A stretch of 64,000 nucleotides of DNA from Armigeres subalbatus (GCF_024139115.2 NC_085140.1:103242988-103306987); one strand, 5' to 3'; shown: positions 1 to 10,837, counted from the first letter of the stretch. Numbers and translations are program-made. Notes: a model not told the origin generated them from the letters alone.

Positions 1-414
1 ATTTTCTTAATAACTTTTAAACGCAATGGACAATCGTTATCAAATTCAATAGTGATCAACAAGGCTTTGTCCCCTGTCGAATGCAACTTGTTGCGAGAAA
101 ATCGGTTAAGAATTACTATATGAAAAATTGGCTAATGTTTTTCGGTTTTCGTGTGCACACACACACACACATACACACGGACAGACAGACATTTGTTCAG
201 TTCGACGAGCTGAGTCGATTGGTATATAACATCATGAGTCTCCGAGACTTCTATAAAAAGTTCGATTTTGGAGTGAAATGATAGCCTTTCGGTACAACTT
301 TGTTGTGCGAGAAAGGCAAAAAGGTACATCGAACCATATTAACACCTTATATGGTTGGTGTCTTTGCTAAATGCGAGAAAGGCAGTATCACTACTCGGTG
401 AATTAAGTTGGGTT
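1..414 (-). mobile_element. MITE-like element, GCCTTTCTCG-terminus family (partial)
   Basis: Read on the minus strand this begins near 320 with TTTTGCCTTTCTCG. It runs through a segment about an ACTTTTTATA stretch and 'CGACTCAG', then a TG/CA-rich stretch and a TTCTCGCAACAAGTTGCATT motif near 82-101. The same ordered motifs recur at 19492-20860 on the plus strand, so this is a dispersed family seen twice in the window in opposite orientation. A second CGAGAAAGGC terminus lies at about 382-391 and resembles the right end at 22530-22562. No transposase is visible. The left end runs off the window. Confidence 0.6.
155..179. repeat. (CA)n microsatellite
   Basis: A short dinucleotide run with one interruption, internal to the flanking MITE-like element. 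The related copy at 20641-20690 carries a TG-rich run in the equivalent place, so the microsatellite is part of the element rather than of the host site. Confidence 0.8.
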
Positions 415-1700
415 TTTTGCGGTGGATTCGTTTCTCTTCTGCCCTTGCTACACTACCGCTCTCTGTTGGAACGGGTACGACCCACTAGCACTCGACTCCT
501 AGCAATAATTTTCACGTCCGTCATTCGCTGGCACTCCTCATCAAACCAACCATTTCCTTGGCGTCGTTGTGCAGTGCCCAACACTCCCAGCGCTGTTGTA
601 GTCACAACCTCGGGGATATTTTCCCACAATCTGTTGACATCGCCAGATCCGGTGGCATCTCCTATCCGCTCGTCCAGCTTCTAGTGGAACTGTTCAGCTA
701 CTCCTTCAAATGATAAGCGTTGGTAATTGAAACGCATCGTTCTGTTGCTTCGTGAATTCGTGACGCTAGAAAGTCGCACCCGAATTTTTGCAACTTCAAG
801 ATAGTGATCCGAGTCGATGTTCGGACCTCTGAAGAACCTTACATCTATAACATCCGAGAAATGTCGTCCGTCGACCAGCACGTGGTCTATCTGTGAGCAA
901 ATGTCTCCACTCGGATGTTGCCAGGTGTGTTTGCGGATACACCCAATATTTTTTTTACACTGTTGGTATTCTTCAATTTTCCGGGTCACCTGAATTTTTT
1001 CAAGGGTTTAGCTCATAGTTTCATCAACGCTAAAGGTCGTAATCAACTAAAACCCACCCGTGTAAAAAAAAAACCGGGTGTATTCTTACGTGCAAAGTAG
1101 GTACTGCTGATTACCATCCCTCTAACAGTAGCAAAGGTTACCAGTCGCAGACCATTATCGTTGGTAGCGTAATGAAGGCTTTCCGTATCAATGATCAAAC
1201 TTTCTCTTCCGATCTGCGCATTTGCATCCCTAACGACAATCTTTCCATCGTGTGTTGGGCACTCTCCGTAGGCCTTATCAAGACTCTTATAGAATTCATC
1301 CTTCACGTCATCAGCCTTATCGTTCGTTGGGACATAGATGCTGATCAGGCTATAGTTGAAGAACTTGCCCTTCATTCTCAAAACGCAAATGCGGTCGCTT
1401 ATCGGGCATCGGCTTCCACCGGATGGCACACTTCATCTGCTTCCCGATCGCCATGAAGCCAACTCCTCGTTCTGCTGTGTACTTGAATGAAGTGTTCGCT
1501 ATGGGATCCACTGCCCGGAATTCACGTTCTCCAGTCCTGGGCCACCGTATTTCCTGGATTGCTGCTACACTCACGCCGAGAATCTGCAGCTCACGAGCGA
1601 GGAGCCCCCAACACGTGCGGGTTCATTCAAAGTTCTCACGTTCCAAGATCCTTTATTGTCCTTTATTTGTTGCCAGGTCTGTTGCCGTTGAGTCAATACG
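415..1700 (-). pseudogene. Non-LTR retrotransposon AP-endonuclease fragment, disrupted
   Basis: The minus strand encodes a decayed apurinic-type endonuclease of a LINE, of the kind often auto-labelled 'craniofacial development protein 2-like'. Reading from 1700 downwards, recognisable pieces are SWNVRTLNEPARV, AAIQEIRWPRTGE, DANAQIGRE near 1205-1228 (canonical GDxNAxxG, with G changed to R), SQIDHVLVDGRHFSD near 893 and SDHYLE near 815, then TAQRRQGNGWFDEEC near 540. Frameshifts and a stop near 457 break the frame, so it is not functional. A 141-bp MITE (940-1080) sits inside the domain. The left edge abuts the element at 1-414. An RTE-type clade is my best guess but the fragment lacks reverse transcriptase. 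The endonuclease call is secure and the clade is not. Confidence 0.8.
940..1080. mobile_element. 141-bp MITE with TA target duplication
   Basis: The ends are inverted repeats: CACCCAATATTTTTTTTACA on the left and, in reverse complement, CACCCGGTTTTTTTTTTACA on the right. TA dinucleotides flank both sides (938-939 and 1081-1082). Removing the element and one TA rejoins the interrupted endonuclease frame as K-N-I-R-K-H-T-W, which fixes the boundaries to the base. A TA duplication and short TIRs suggest mobilisation by a Tc1/mariner-type transposase; that assignment is inference. Confidence 0.85.
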
Positions 1701-2000
1701 TTTGCTCTACTTTCTTGGAAACGGTAAAATTTTCGGTATGCTATTTTACAAGGGTTGCGCTACATACATCGCGTTGAAGGGGCTGCCTTCTCGATGCTGA
1801 CACGATGCAACATGATGTGCACAGTTTTGTTTAGAGTCCCTCGCTGGCACTCGTATCCCGGCCAGCGCCACGAGGAGGTAGGTATAGGAGTTGCTGGATA
1901 AGAGGCTAAGGACCGCGAAATGGGGTCTATTTTATTCCTTAAGGTACGCGAAGTACCAATGGTACGCTTTACCCAGCATTTGCAGTTCCTCCACTATTGG
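1701..2000 (-). other. Probable 5' untranslated part of the adjacent LINE
   Basis: This stretch has no open frame. It lies directly upstream, on the minus strand, of the endonuclease start and has a more mixed base composition than the AT-rich DNA beyond 2000. I infer it is the leader of the same retrotransposon; only alignment to a complete copy would show it. Confidence 0.35.
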
Positions 2001-2059
2001 ATCTTTTATCCTATTGCTGAACTTTCTCCCCTACTTATTTTAATTAAGTATATACGAAT

Positions 2060-2114
2060 GAATTATTATTGTCTTTATTTAAGAGGTTTTCAGCTCTAAG
2101 CTGGCTCACCTTTT
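2060..2114 (-). mobile_element. Very short retroposed LINE/SINE 3' tail (copy 1)
   Basis: On the minus strand the body reads GGTGAGCCAGCTTAGAGCTG, AAAACCTCTT and AAATAAAGAC followed by an AAT-type tail. The same ~45-bp tail occurs at 29123, 40800, 43632 and 44097. Imperfect flanking repeats (atacgaatg and atatgaatg) look like an aged target duplication. No coding part is present. Confidence 0.6.
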
Positions 2115-3382
2115 AAGAAATATATGAATGTATAAGAAGTAAGTTGACCTGAAAACTCCCCTCTTTTTATTCTTTAACGACTGTTTCGCCCTAATGTTCT
2201 TTTATTGATGTTCACCTTATCCGCAACACATTCCCTTTGACACAGACTACTGATATCTAGGACACGGTTTTAATTACAGTTATGTTCTATTAACACGAAA
2301 CATTGTACTGTAATAATCGTTAGGAAATTCCAACTCAGAACTAAAAGTTCTAAGTTCTAAGCGAATCTGAGAGCACTTTCCCTGAATTTCCCTCCCAAAA
2401 ATCCACCTCGAAATAATTCCTGCAAATAATTGCAAAACAGCACGCAATGCTGAGCGCAGATTTCCAAACAAACAGAAACGTCAACCCACGATCGCACGTC
2501 CCAATGTTTGGTGTTTATATGCAAATTTAACCATTTGGCTCTTGGTGATTGAAATGGCCATTAGGATTGGATTACAGCCCCAAATAATTGGTGTGCTGCG
2601 CACTTACAGCGATGATTTAGCAGTCGGGGCGCTCCACGGACTAAAACTATTACCAAACAACCTTTCCAAACAAACAACTAAACAAACTCCCTCCGTGCCT
2701 GCGCTCGGTACACGGTTGGCGGGCGGTTCTCATAAATCGTAATGTGGATCCGGGCTGGCTGCAATTGCGTCAAAGGGGCAACAGCTTGTACTAAGTAAGC
2801 GCTCGGATCAGGCAAGCGACGCGGCGGCTGTGCGAAATGCGGGCCCATTTTCACGCATCTGGGTTGCACCCAAGGTTGGCGAATTTCGAATCGGCGCCAT
2901 TAGCGCCATCATGATTCGTTTGGCTTCGCTTTGATTTATTGGAGGCATTTGGAACGAATCGAATTACCGGACGTGATTGAGGATGCCTTCGCTTAATTGG
3001 AATGATTTTATTGCATTTTTGCTGGTGGCGAATCTGCTGAAAAACGTCCCGTTTTATAACGCAGTCCTAGTGGGTGGAATTGCAGAAACTCAAGAGCCAC
3101 AAATAGTGTCTCAAATCTCAGTAAATAAATTAGACATGCTATGCTCCTGCTGTGGTGTCGCCGCGACGACTAAGCTGAAATAAATGACCTTTGGTATCTG
3201 CACTGACGACGGCAGAGCCATCCAATAATGCTCCGGAGAGTGGTGTCTAATGATGCTACACAGTGGAAGCAACCGAGTCCGCCAGCAAGCAGCGGCAGCA
3301 GCCATAGCCCATTAGCCAGCGGGGTTGTCGCGTTTCTCATAAACTAATAATCATCATCATTATTCGAGATTGTCTCCAACAG
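2115..3382. other. No gene seen; single-copy-looking DNA
   Basis: There is no repeat shared with the rest of the window and no frame that looks like a protein. The section 2690-2900 is richer in GC than its surroundings. It could be intronic or intergenic host DNA. Confidence 0.5.
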
Positions 3383-3632
3383 TTAGAGCTGCGGGCGATG
3401 CACAAGCCAGCCATCAAGGACAGATTATCGCACACTGACGTAGAAGAGTACGGCCATTTTACCACAACACATGAACTCTTGGAAGATAAAGACTTGTTTT
3501 GGAATAAATTAGCGGAATCTCGACAACAATATTCACCTCACAAACACAGTTGGGACATTCTGGTGTTCAATGGTGAAATATGCGGCTATATAGAAGTAAT
3601 CATGCTCAGGGATTACCTCAATTTGCGGTCCG
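3383..3632 (+). CDS. Candidate host exon (internal), unknown protein
   Basis: I do not recognise this. A pyrimidine-containing acceptor (TTGTCTCCAACAG) precedes an open 250-nt stretch that ends at a strong donor, CGGTCCG followed by GTAAGT. The frame translates to a protein-like sequence beginning LELRAMHKPAIKDRLSH and ending IEVIMLRDYLNLRS, with balanced composition unlike the satellite frames nearby. The frame stays open past the donor to 3691, which weakens the argument that the donor is used. No neighbouring exon could be joined to it. It could be a real exon of a gene with long introns, a relic, or chance. Confidence 0.3.
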
Positions 3633-3949
3633 GTAAGTTTTCCCAACCATTTTTGAGCATAGAACATTCTATAGGAAAGTTGTGTGGCTAAATAATTAAA
3701 AGAAAAAGGTGAATTTGGGCAGTCTAGAGGATTTACTAAACTTGAAGAATGAAAGAGAATTTGAACCAGTTTTCCGTAATTAGGAAGGAATTTAGGCATT
3801 CTGAAGGATCAACAAAAGTTGAGTGGATTTGTCAGACTCAGCGGATAACGTAGAATTCTACTGAACTTAAAGCATTTTAATAACCTAGATGATCTAGACA
3901 ATGTGGGAATACTAAGTATTTGTGTAACAATTTTACGGAGGTCTCGATT
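3633..3949. other. No gene seen
   Basis: AT-rich sequence following the candidate donor site. I see no repeat and no further exon signal. Confidence 0.4.
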
Positions 3950-4262
3950 GTGACATATTTTTTATTTCTAGTAGAGAGATATCAGTTTCCACACTGATAC
4001 TCTTCCCTCCCTCTTTATATGGGAGTTTGGCAGAAAACTTGAAACAAATAGACTATTTTTGTTTCTATGGACTCGTGCTGTTAGCAACATACTGGGTGTT
4101 AAAAAAGACATAATCATCGTGTCGTCGACCAGAGATCACAAAGACTGAATACTTTACCACCTAATGTGGGTATCGAAGCCACACTCCACAGTACGCATTT
4201 GCGTCCAGTCGACTAACGCCGCTTACTGCACTAACTACTAACGGCTGTGAAGCCCACAAAAG
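3950..4262 (-). mobile_element. tRNA-derived SINE, second family
   Basis: On the minus strand a tRNA-like head starts near 4262 (GGGCTTCACAGCCGTTAGTA), with a box B match, GGCTTCGATACCC, near 4163-4175. A unique body follows and ends in an A/T-rich tail near 3960. The body does not resemble the Feilai copies in this window. No clean target duplication was found, so the ends are approximate. Confidence 0.6.
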
Positions 4263-4289
4263 GTAGTTGAAAGGTCATTTTACCGAATG

Positions 4290-4870
4290 CCGTTCAGCCG
4301 AATAGTGGCAATTTTATTTTGTATTCGAAGTGAGAAATAAATAATGAAGAGCGAAGAATAAAGTTGTTTAAAGTGAGTGCAGACTAATGAGAAGTAAGTA
4401 TTTAGAAATGGAAGTGAGTACTGACTAGTCAGATGTGTACAGTAACAAGTGAAAAGTGAGTAGTAGGAATGAGAAATAAGAAATGAGTGGTGAGAAGTGA
4501 GAAGTAGGAGAGAGTACTGGGAAAAACAGAAACAAGGGATGAGAAATGAGAGATTATTGTGCGGAAGTAAGGGACGCGATGTTGAGAAGTGAGAAAGTGG
4601 TGGTGGTGGAAAGTGGTCAAATATAGGGCAAAACGAAATAAGGAAGAGAAAAAAAAGAATATGGAAGAAAGAAGTGAGATAAAAGATGTTGGAAAAAAGA
4701 AGGAAGAAGGAAAAAGAAAGAAGGACGAAGGAAAGTGTAATAATAAAGAAGAAGGAGAAGAAGGAACAAGGGAGAAGAAGTAAAAAGAAGAAAGAAGAAA
4801 CAAGGAAGAAAGAAGAAGGAAGAAAGATGAAGAAAGAAGGAAGAAGAAAGACAACATCTCACTGATTTGT
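4290..4870. repeat. Purine-rich satellite: GTGAGAA-type then GAAGGAA-type
   Basis: From 4290 to about 4610 the plus strand is a degenerate heptamer-like array of GTGAGAA/GTGAGTA words. It then grades into an almost pure A/G tract of GAAGAAA and GAAGGAA words. The long open frames on both strands here are low-complexity artefacts (Lys/Glu on one strand, Phe/Ser/Leu on the other). Confidence 0.85.
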
Positions 4871-5150
4871 AACTTCTCACTTCGCACAAAGATGGCAAGA
4901 AGCAACAAGATAACCGAGTTCAAAACTTTTCATACATCTCACCGGAGACACTGAAATCAATGAAAGTGCTTCCATCTGTTGTACAAAAACTCAAGCACTA
5001 ATACTATTTTTGCAGGTTTTTGTTTATCGTACATCGAGAATGTAAATAAAAAAAGAACACAAACGTCAGTTACACGGCAATACCATATGTTTTTTTGTTT
5101 CTGCAACGAGTTTGACTCGTGACTTTTCTTTAAAACTCTGTTCTCCTCCT
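4871..5150. other. No gene seen
   Basis: Plain sequence between the purine tract and the minus-strand open frame. If that frame is real, this is its 3' flank. No AATAAA polyadenylation signal was seen on the minus strand. Confidence 0.4.
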
Positions 5151-5443
5151 TCACGATATAACAAGTCGCTCCATAGAATTAATAACTCGTTCCACATCCA
5201 ATGCGTAATCATGATCATGGACCAGATGATTGTCGCGAGTTTTCCTTGTATTTTCGTTAGCTAGGTGTGTTGCCTGATCGATGTCATCATGTCCTAATTC
5301 AGCTTCTCCAGCAACATCAATTTCGTTATCCTCATATTCGTGGCCCAAATCCATTGTAGTTGCTTCTTCTTCGTTCGATGAAACATATATTTCCATCGGA
5401 GTTGATATTACTGCTGCAGGATTAGCCGGGAAAAGCGATGGAG
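5151..5443 (-). CDS. Candidate terminal exon, acidic unknown protein
   Basis: I do not recognise this protein. On the minus strand an acceptor-like ATTTCGCAG precedes a frame open to a TGA at 5151-5153. The product is acidic, with pieces such as MEIYVSSNEEEATTMDLGHE, EYEDNEIDVAGEAELGHDDI and DYALDVERVINSMERLVIS. Amino-acid use is balanced and unlike the satellite-derived frames. An ATG at 5394-5396 would give an 81-residue peptide. No recognisable domain is visible. It may be the last exon of a minus-strand gene, or part of an old element. Confidence 0.3.
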
Positions 5444-5869
5444 CTGCGAAATGCCTTAAGCTAAAATGGATTTAATAGCTTATAATCGTACCCTTGAGAT
5501 TTATTTCTGTAATTTGTAAAAGCAGAGTTGGCGAAATGCTTCGAGCAGATTTGACTGCTCTTATTGATACCCGGTTTTGACAAAACTCGGTCCAGGGTCT
5601 CACATCCTTAAACATAATTTAATATACGCACTTCATTAAATGAAAATAAGATTGGTAAACAGCTTGCCAGTTCACTTAAAAAAAATGTGTTTGGCCATCG
5701 CCTTGTATGAGTTGTTTGCATGGAGCAATGGCTCAGCTGTTATTGTTTTATTTCATTGACATTACTTCGAAAGATGATCGATTAAAATTAACAGTGTACT
5801 AGTTCGGTTTTTGTTCACTTGCGGCGCTTATCGTGTCTCCGTAAAATCATAGATGTCGGGTATCTTGTT
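5444..5869. other. No gene seen
   Basis: Single-copy-looking AT-rich DNA with no repeat relation to the rest of the window that I can see. Confidence 0.4.
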
Positions 5870-6075
5870 GCTTCTTGCCATCTTTGCATTTCTTCTTGCT
5901 TCTTACTTCCCATTTCTTACTTCTAACTTCTCGCTTCTCACTTCTCACTTCTCGTTTCACATTTCTCACTTCCCAATTCTCGTCTCTTAATTCTCACTCC
6001 CAACTTCCAACTTACTTTTCACTTCTCACTTCTCTCATCTCATTTTTAACTTCTTACTTCCCACTCCTTACTTCT
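5870..6075. repeat. TTCTCAC-type pyrimidine satellite
   Basis: A degenerate array of CTTCTCACTT-like words, the complement of the GTGAGAA-type array at 4290 and 35966. It resumes at 6503 after the SINE, which indicates the SINE inserted into a pre-existing array. Confidence 0.8.
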
Positions 6076-6502
6076 AGCATTAGCATTGAGCAATTCGTAT
6101 AAATTCGTGGGTGGCGCAACCCTGGACTATTGTATGAGACTAGAATCACTTTCATCCGTTACCACAGATATTGATTTGGGACTAATCACTATCTCTTAGA
6201 AGTTAGCAATGCACTCTCCAATACTCGAGATCTATCCTGGCCACGTCCTTGCGAATCCTGAGGAAGAGGAAGGATGGTTAGTTGGACACCTACTTAAGAA
6301 AGATGAAGAGAACTCTACGACCGCTCATAGGTGTCACTGGAGGTATTGGAAATGTTAGTGTGGGAGGTTATAACAGTAGGAATAGTTTTTGAAGAACGTG
6401 AAACACAGATAGAAAATAATCAGAAATACGGAGTAGGAAAGGGAAGAGCCTGAAATCGAACCCACGACCTCCTGCTTATAAGGCCACTAGCCACCGAGCT
6501 CG
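6076..6502 (-). mobile_element. tRNA-derived SINE, third family
   Basis: On the minus strand the head near 6502 reads GAGCTCGGTGGCTAGTGG (box A region), then GGTCGTGGGTTCGATTTC (box B), then a ~370-bp unrelated body. It sits inside the TTCTCAC-type satellite, which flanks it on both sides. It is not Feilai. Gecko is another tRNA-related SINE known in Aedes, but I cannot confirm that match from memory. Confidence 0.6.
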
Positions 6503-6615
6503 TCACTTCTCACTCCCTACTTCTCCTTTATTGCTTCTCATTTCGCACGGTTCATTTCCCACTTCGCACTTCTCTCTTTTCACTTCTCATGTTTTATTTT
6601 CTATGAAATGTGAGA
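6503..6615. repeat. TTCTCAC-type pyrimidine satellite (continuation)
   Basis: Same array as 5870-6075, interrupted by the SINE. Confidence 0.75.
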
Positions 6616-7089
6616 AATGTCTCATGACTCACTTCTTTTGTACAATTTATGTAACTCTCATTATACTTTTCACTATTCGCAATCTAAAGATTTCTTCCAA
6701 CTATTCGGCACCATCAGTTAAGGGAGGCTTCTAACTTGTGATTTAAAAAATGAGGCCATTTTTTGAAGGCTGCTTTTGTCGATTTTATGAAAGGTTATTC
6801 AAAAAGGATGATTTGTTTTAGGGTTCAAAGGATTTCAGAGGGAGCGGAGCAATCCATAAATGGCGGCCCTTCGTCGAAGCTTGTTCAGCTGCTGGATTGG
6901 AAGTTCCACTGTCCACAAAAATGATCTGAAAAATTAGATCGAACATTTTCTTATTCCCTACACCACGTCAGATCGTTGAAAATAAGGAAAATTGAGAAAA
7001 CTGTAAGCGGATCGACGGATTTTTTTTAGAATTTATTTTATTAATTTGTTGAAATATAAAAAGTTTTTAGGAAGTACTTCGGGATTTTT
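6616..7089. other. No gene seen
   Basis: AT-rich sequence without clear repeat structure or convincing open frame. Confidence 0.4.
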
Positions 7090-9115
7090 TTTATTTTTAT
7101 TTGCGAGACTTGCTCGTCTCGGTTCGGAAAAATCTTCAGCATAGCATTGGAAATTTTCCAAGCAAATTATTCGTACTTTTTATGGTGAATGCAACGAAAT
7201 TTTCATTTTTTTTTTCGAATGTTTTCTCTGGAAATTCTTTGCAAATTCCTCTGGATTTTATTAAAAAGTTCCTCAGCAAATTCTTGGCAAATTCCTCGGC
7301 AACTCTTCGGAAATTTTTAACTGCAAATTATTTGGAATTTTCACTTGAAATTCTTTGGAATTTCTTCTAGAAAATTATTCGCCAATTTTTGGAGAATTTT
7401 TCGGCAGTCACTCGACAAATTCTTGGCAAACTCTTCAAAATTTTCTCTAGGAATTATTTGGTGTTAACTAGGGAAATACTTTGAAATTTTAACAGCAATT
7501 TTTTCAAAATTTTCTCAACAATTTTTTCAAAATTTCTCGACATTTTTATTCGGAAATATTTCAGCAATTTTTTCGGGATCTTCTCGGTAATTTCTTTTGA
7601 CTTTTTTGAAAGTCTTCCAAATTTCCTCGGTGAATGTTACATTAAAATTATCAGAAAATTATTCGGAATTACCTCATCAAATCCTTCAAAGGCTTTCTCT
7701 TGAAATTCTTCGCAATGTCCTAAGCCAATTCTTGGAAACTTCCTCGGCAAACTCTTTGGAAATTCCTCGGCAAATTCATCGCAATTCCAACGGGAAATTC
7801 ATCGAAAATTCCTCAGAAAATTCTTCGAAAGTTTTCTCACGATATGCCTTGAAAGTTTTCTCGGGAAATTCTTCGTGATTCCTTCAAGAAATTTATTGAA
7901 AGGTCCTCGGTAAATTCTTGGAAAGTTCCTCGGCAAACTCTTCTCTTCGGCAAATTTCTTATAAGTTCCTGGGTATTTTTTTTTCGGGATTTCCTCTAGA
8001 AAATCTTTGGAATTTCCTCTGGAAATTATTCGCCAATTCTTGAATTTTTTTCGGGATTTACTCGGTAAAATTTTCGGAGTTTTCTCGGCAAATTCTTTGG
8101 AAGCTCCTTGGCAAATTCTTCGGAGTTTCGTCGAGAAAATCTTTGAGATTTTCTCGAGAAATTCTTTGAAAACTCCACGGCAAATTCTTCGAAATTTCCT
8201 CAGGAAATTCTTCAGCGAGTTCTTCAAGATCTTCTCGGCAAATTCGTCAAAATATCCTCGGCATTTTTTTACTTTCCTTGGAAAATTCTTCAAAATTTCC
8301 TCGGCAGTTTTTCCTTCAACATATATTCAGCTATTTCTTAGCATTACCTCGGTTAATTCTTCAAGACCACTTGGGAATTTCTCAGGAAATAACCTTGAGA
8401 TATTTTACACTATTTTCTACAGGATATTTGAAAGTTTACTCAAAAAAAACCTCCGCAATTCCTTCGGGAAATTTCTCGAAAGTTCCTAAGCAAATTCTTG
8501 GGAAGCCTCAACAAACTGTTCTTAATTTACCTTGGCAAATTCTTTGCAATTCTTCAGTCAATTCTTCGAAAGTTTCCGCACGATGTACGGCAAAAGTTTT
8601 CTCGGCAAATTCTTCGCATTTCCTTCTGGGAATTCTTCGGTTTGTTTTCAGCTAATTTCTAGTTACTCGGAAAATTCTTTAGAAATCCCTTTGGAAATTA
8701 TTCAGAATTTCCTCTGAAAACTGTGAGTCAATTCCATAGAAATTTGTTGGTATTGACTCGAAAGTATCTTCAAAAGTTCGTCGTCAAACTCTCGGAATTT
8801 TCTCGGCTAATTCTTTGGGATCTACTAGGCAATTTTCTTAGACTTTCCTTGAAAAATTCTTCGATATTCTCTCGACATATTCGATCGTCAGAATTTTTTT
8901 TAGTAATTATTTGGATTTTCCGCTGGAAATTATTCGTAATTTTCATTTGAGATTCTTCAGAATTTCCACGGGTAAGTGTTCCAAATATTAAAGAAAAATT
9001 ATTCAGAATTGCCACAGGTAGTTCTTCGGAATTTCCACAGATAATTCTTTGCAATATCCGCCGGCAACTCACGGGAAACTCTCCGGAACTTCCCCATGAA
9101 GTTATTCGGAATTTC
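7090..9115. repeat. ~23-bp minisatellite, TTCCTCGGCAAATTC type
   Basis: About 2 kb of a diverged tandem array. Where registration is clear (for example 7740-7800) successive TTCCTCGG words are 22 to 24 bases apart. The unit rarely makes stop codons, so overlapping frames of 60-165 codons appear on both strands and encode Phe/Leu/Ser or Lys/Arg-rich peptides. I treat those as artefacts. Confidence 0.85.
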
Positions 9116-9119
9116 CAAG

Positions 9120-9252
9120 AATGACATGACATTTGGCCAGATGTATTTTGGTCTAATGGTTTGTTCGGCCAAATAACATATATGGCTAGACAACTTTCAG
9201 CCATCGGGCAAATGATTTTCGGATGAAATGCCTTTCTTCGAAGGCCACTTGG
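9120..9252. repeat. GGCCAAAT-type satellite
   Basis: Degenerate ~21-bp words containing TTTGGCC/GGCCAAAT, the same type as 38310-39288 and 44700-44910. The array continues at 9497 after a MITE. Confidence 0.6.
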
Positions 9253-9488
9253 TCGGGGTTCAGCCAAATCGCACCAAGCGCCAACAAAAAATCACCCATT
9301 TTTCTGCTCAAACTTTCGTTTAGCAAATTTAATTGATCGCCAATCGTAATCCCTCAACACTATAACTGAGGATATCCTACAACAAATGTACACATGAATT
9401 GATTTGGAATGATTTCCGTTTACCTTGTACGAACAAAACATCACAAATCAGTCAAAAAGCCGCTTGGTGCGGTTTGGTTGAACCCCGA
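9253..9488. mobile_element. 236-bp MITE with 8-bp target duplication
   Basis: The terminal repeats are TCGGGGTTCAGCCAAATC on the left and, reversed, TCGGGGTTCAACCAAACC on the right. The inverted similarity continues through CGCACCAAGCG. An exact 8-bp duplication, CCACTTGG, flanks it at 9245-9252 and 9489-9496. The 8-bp duplication points to a hAT- or P-type transposase. The interior is noncoding. Confidence 0.85.
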
Positions 9489-9496
9489 CCACTTGG

Positions 9497-9800
9497 TCGA
9501 AAGTCATCTAGCCGAATTAATTTTTGTTGAATGGCAGCGGCTTGAAGCTTAAAACTGCCGGCGACGGCAGCGGCGTAGCGTGGCGGCGCACACCTCTAGT
9601 AGCCTGAATTTGTGTTTGCTATCTTTACATGTTGCTTTTAGCTATGGGAGTTCTATTTTCCCTTGCGCTTACTCGAAGCCGCTGCAGTAGTAATCAGTTA
9701 AATGAAAAGTGTTCTTTTCCCTTACTGCTTTTCATTCAAACTTGAAACTGTGCTCAATCAGATTTTTCCAAATCGGCTCAGGTTTTCGGAGGACACACGG
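9497..9800. other. No gene seen; short GC-rich trinucleotide stretch
   Basis: A GCGGC-rich segment near 9550-9590 is followed by plain sequence. I see no gene. Confidence 0.4.
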
Positions 9801-9801
9801 A

Positions 9802-9960
9802 TAAAGGTTCCTCCAAACACACGCGACGCGATTCTATCACTTGGCGACTGCGATTCTGTCGCCGCCCATTGGTATGGAAGCGTTAATGAAACATTGCCTG
9901 CAGCGACCCAACGATAGAATCGCGGCGATGAAATCGCCTAGGTCGGGGGAAACCTTAATA
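9802..9960. mobile_element. Probable small MITE
   Basis: The ends are inverted-repeat-like: AAAGGTTCCTCCAAAC on the left and AAGGTTTCCCCCGAC reversed on the right, each followed inward by a CGCGATTCTATC-like word. The target duplication is unclear. Confidence 0.5.
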
Positions 9961-10641
9961 GGATGCAGTCGTGTGGACTTGGTGGCGTATGTTCGATTTT
10001 TTGGGCCCCCCTAATAATAATTTATGTTGTAATAATACGACACTAATACTACTGCAGTAAATGAATGTTTATATTGCACCAATACTTAAAAAAAAATATT
10101 TTGGTACTCAACCAACCTTCACCTTAAACGTATTGTACATCATCAATAAACCAATAACTGTTCAAAGCTCAAACTAGAAGCAAACAATAAAAAAAATCTA
10201 TAAATTATTACATCATTTTGATTTCACAGTGAATAAGTTCCCCCCCCTCACTAAAGTCTTCCAATGAAAAAAAAAAGTCTGACATTGTTTTGGCAGTGAT
10301 CAGAACAGATATACTGTGCCTAAGGAATCGAAAATCATTCTTTCCTTATAAACATGTCATACACGCCAAAGAACAATTTTAAAATTTAATTAAAATCTAC
10401 TGAAAGTTGCCATATTGAGCAATAGTTTTCATGTAGCAATTGTTGATTCTGTTCTACTGAAGAGTAGCTAATAAAATGATTCCATTCCAGGATACGGTTG
10501 TCCGCGAATCCAGAAAGTTAGCTTTGTCTTTACATCTCAGATAAGAAGCCTCATCCAATTTGACAAATGGCCGAACAGCAGCGGAAAATCTGTTTCACAA
10601 TAACAACGTTTAATCTTCTATGGCGCGAGATACAATCAGAT
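9961..10641. other. No gene seen
   Basis: AT-rich sequence with homopolymer runs (C run at 10240-10247). No gene or repeat relation seen. Confidence 0.4.
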
Positions 10642-10643
10642 TA

Positions 10644-10837
10644 CAGTCAAACCTCCATGAGTCGATATTGAAGGGACCATCGACTCATGGAAATATCGAG
10701 ATGTGGAATAAAACATCCTTGAAAAGCTTTTTGCAGGGACCATCACAGTAACCCAGAAAATAATTTTTAGTATGGAATAATTTGCTTCCATGAGTCGATA
10801 TCGAGTCATAGAACATCGACTCATGGAGGTTTGACTG
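10644..10837. mobile_element. 194-bp palindromic MITE, mariner/pogo-like
   Basis: The terminal repeats CAGTCAAACCTCCATGAGTC match in inverted orientation at both ends. TA dinucleotides flank at 10642-10643 and 10838-10839. Further inverted copies of the ATGAGTCGATAT word occur inside. CAGTCAAACC-type ends with TA duplications are typical of pogo/Tigger-like elements. There is no transposase. Confidence 0.85.
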
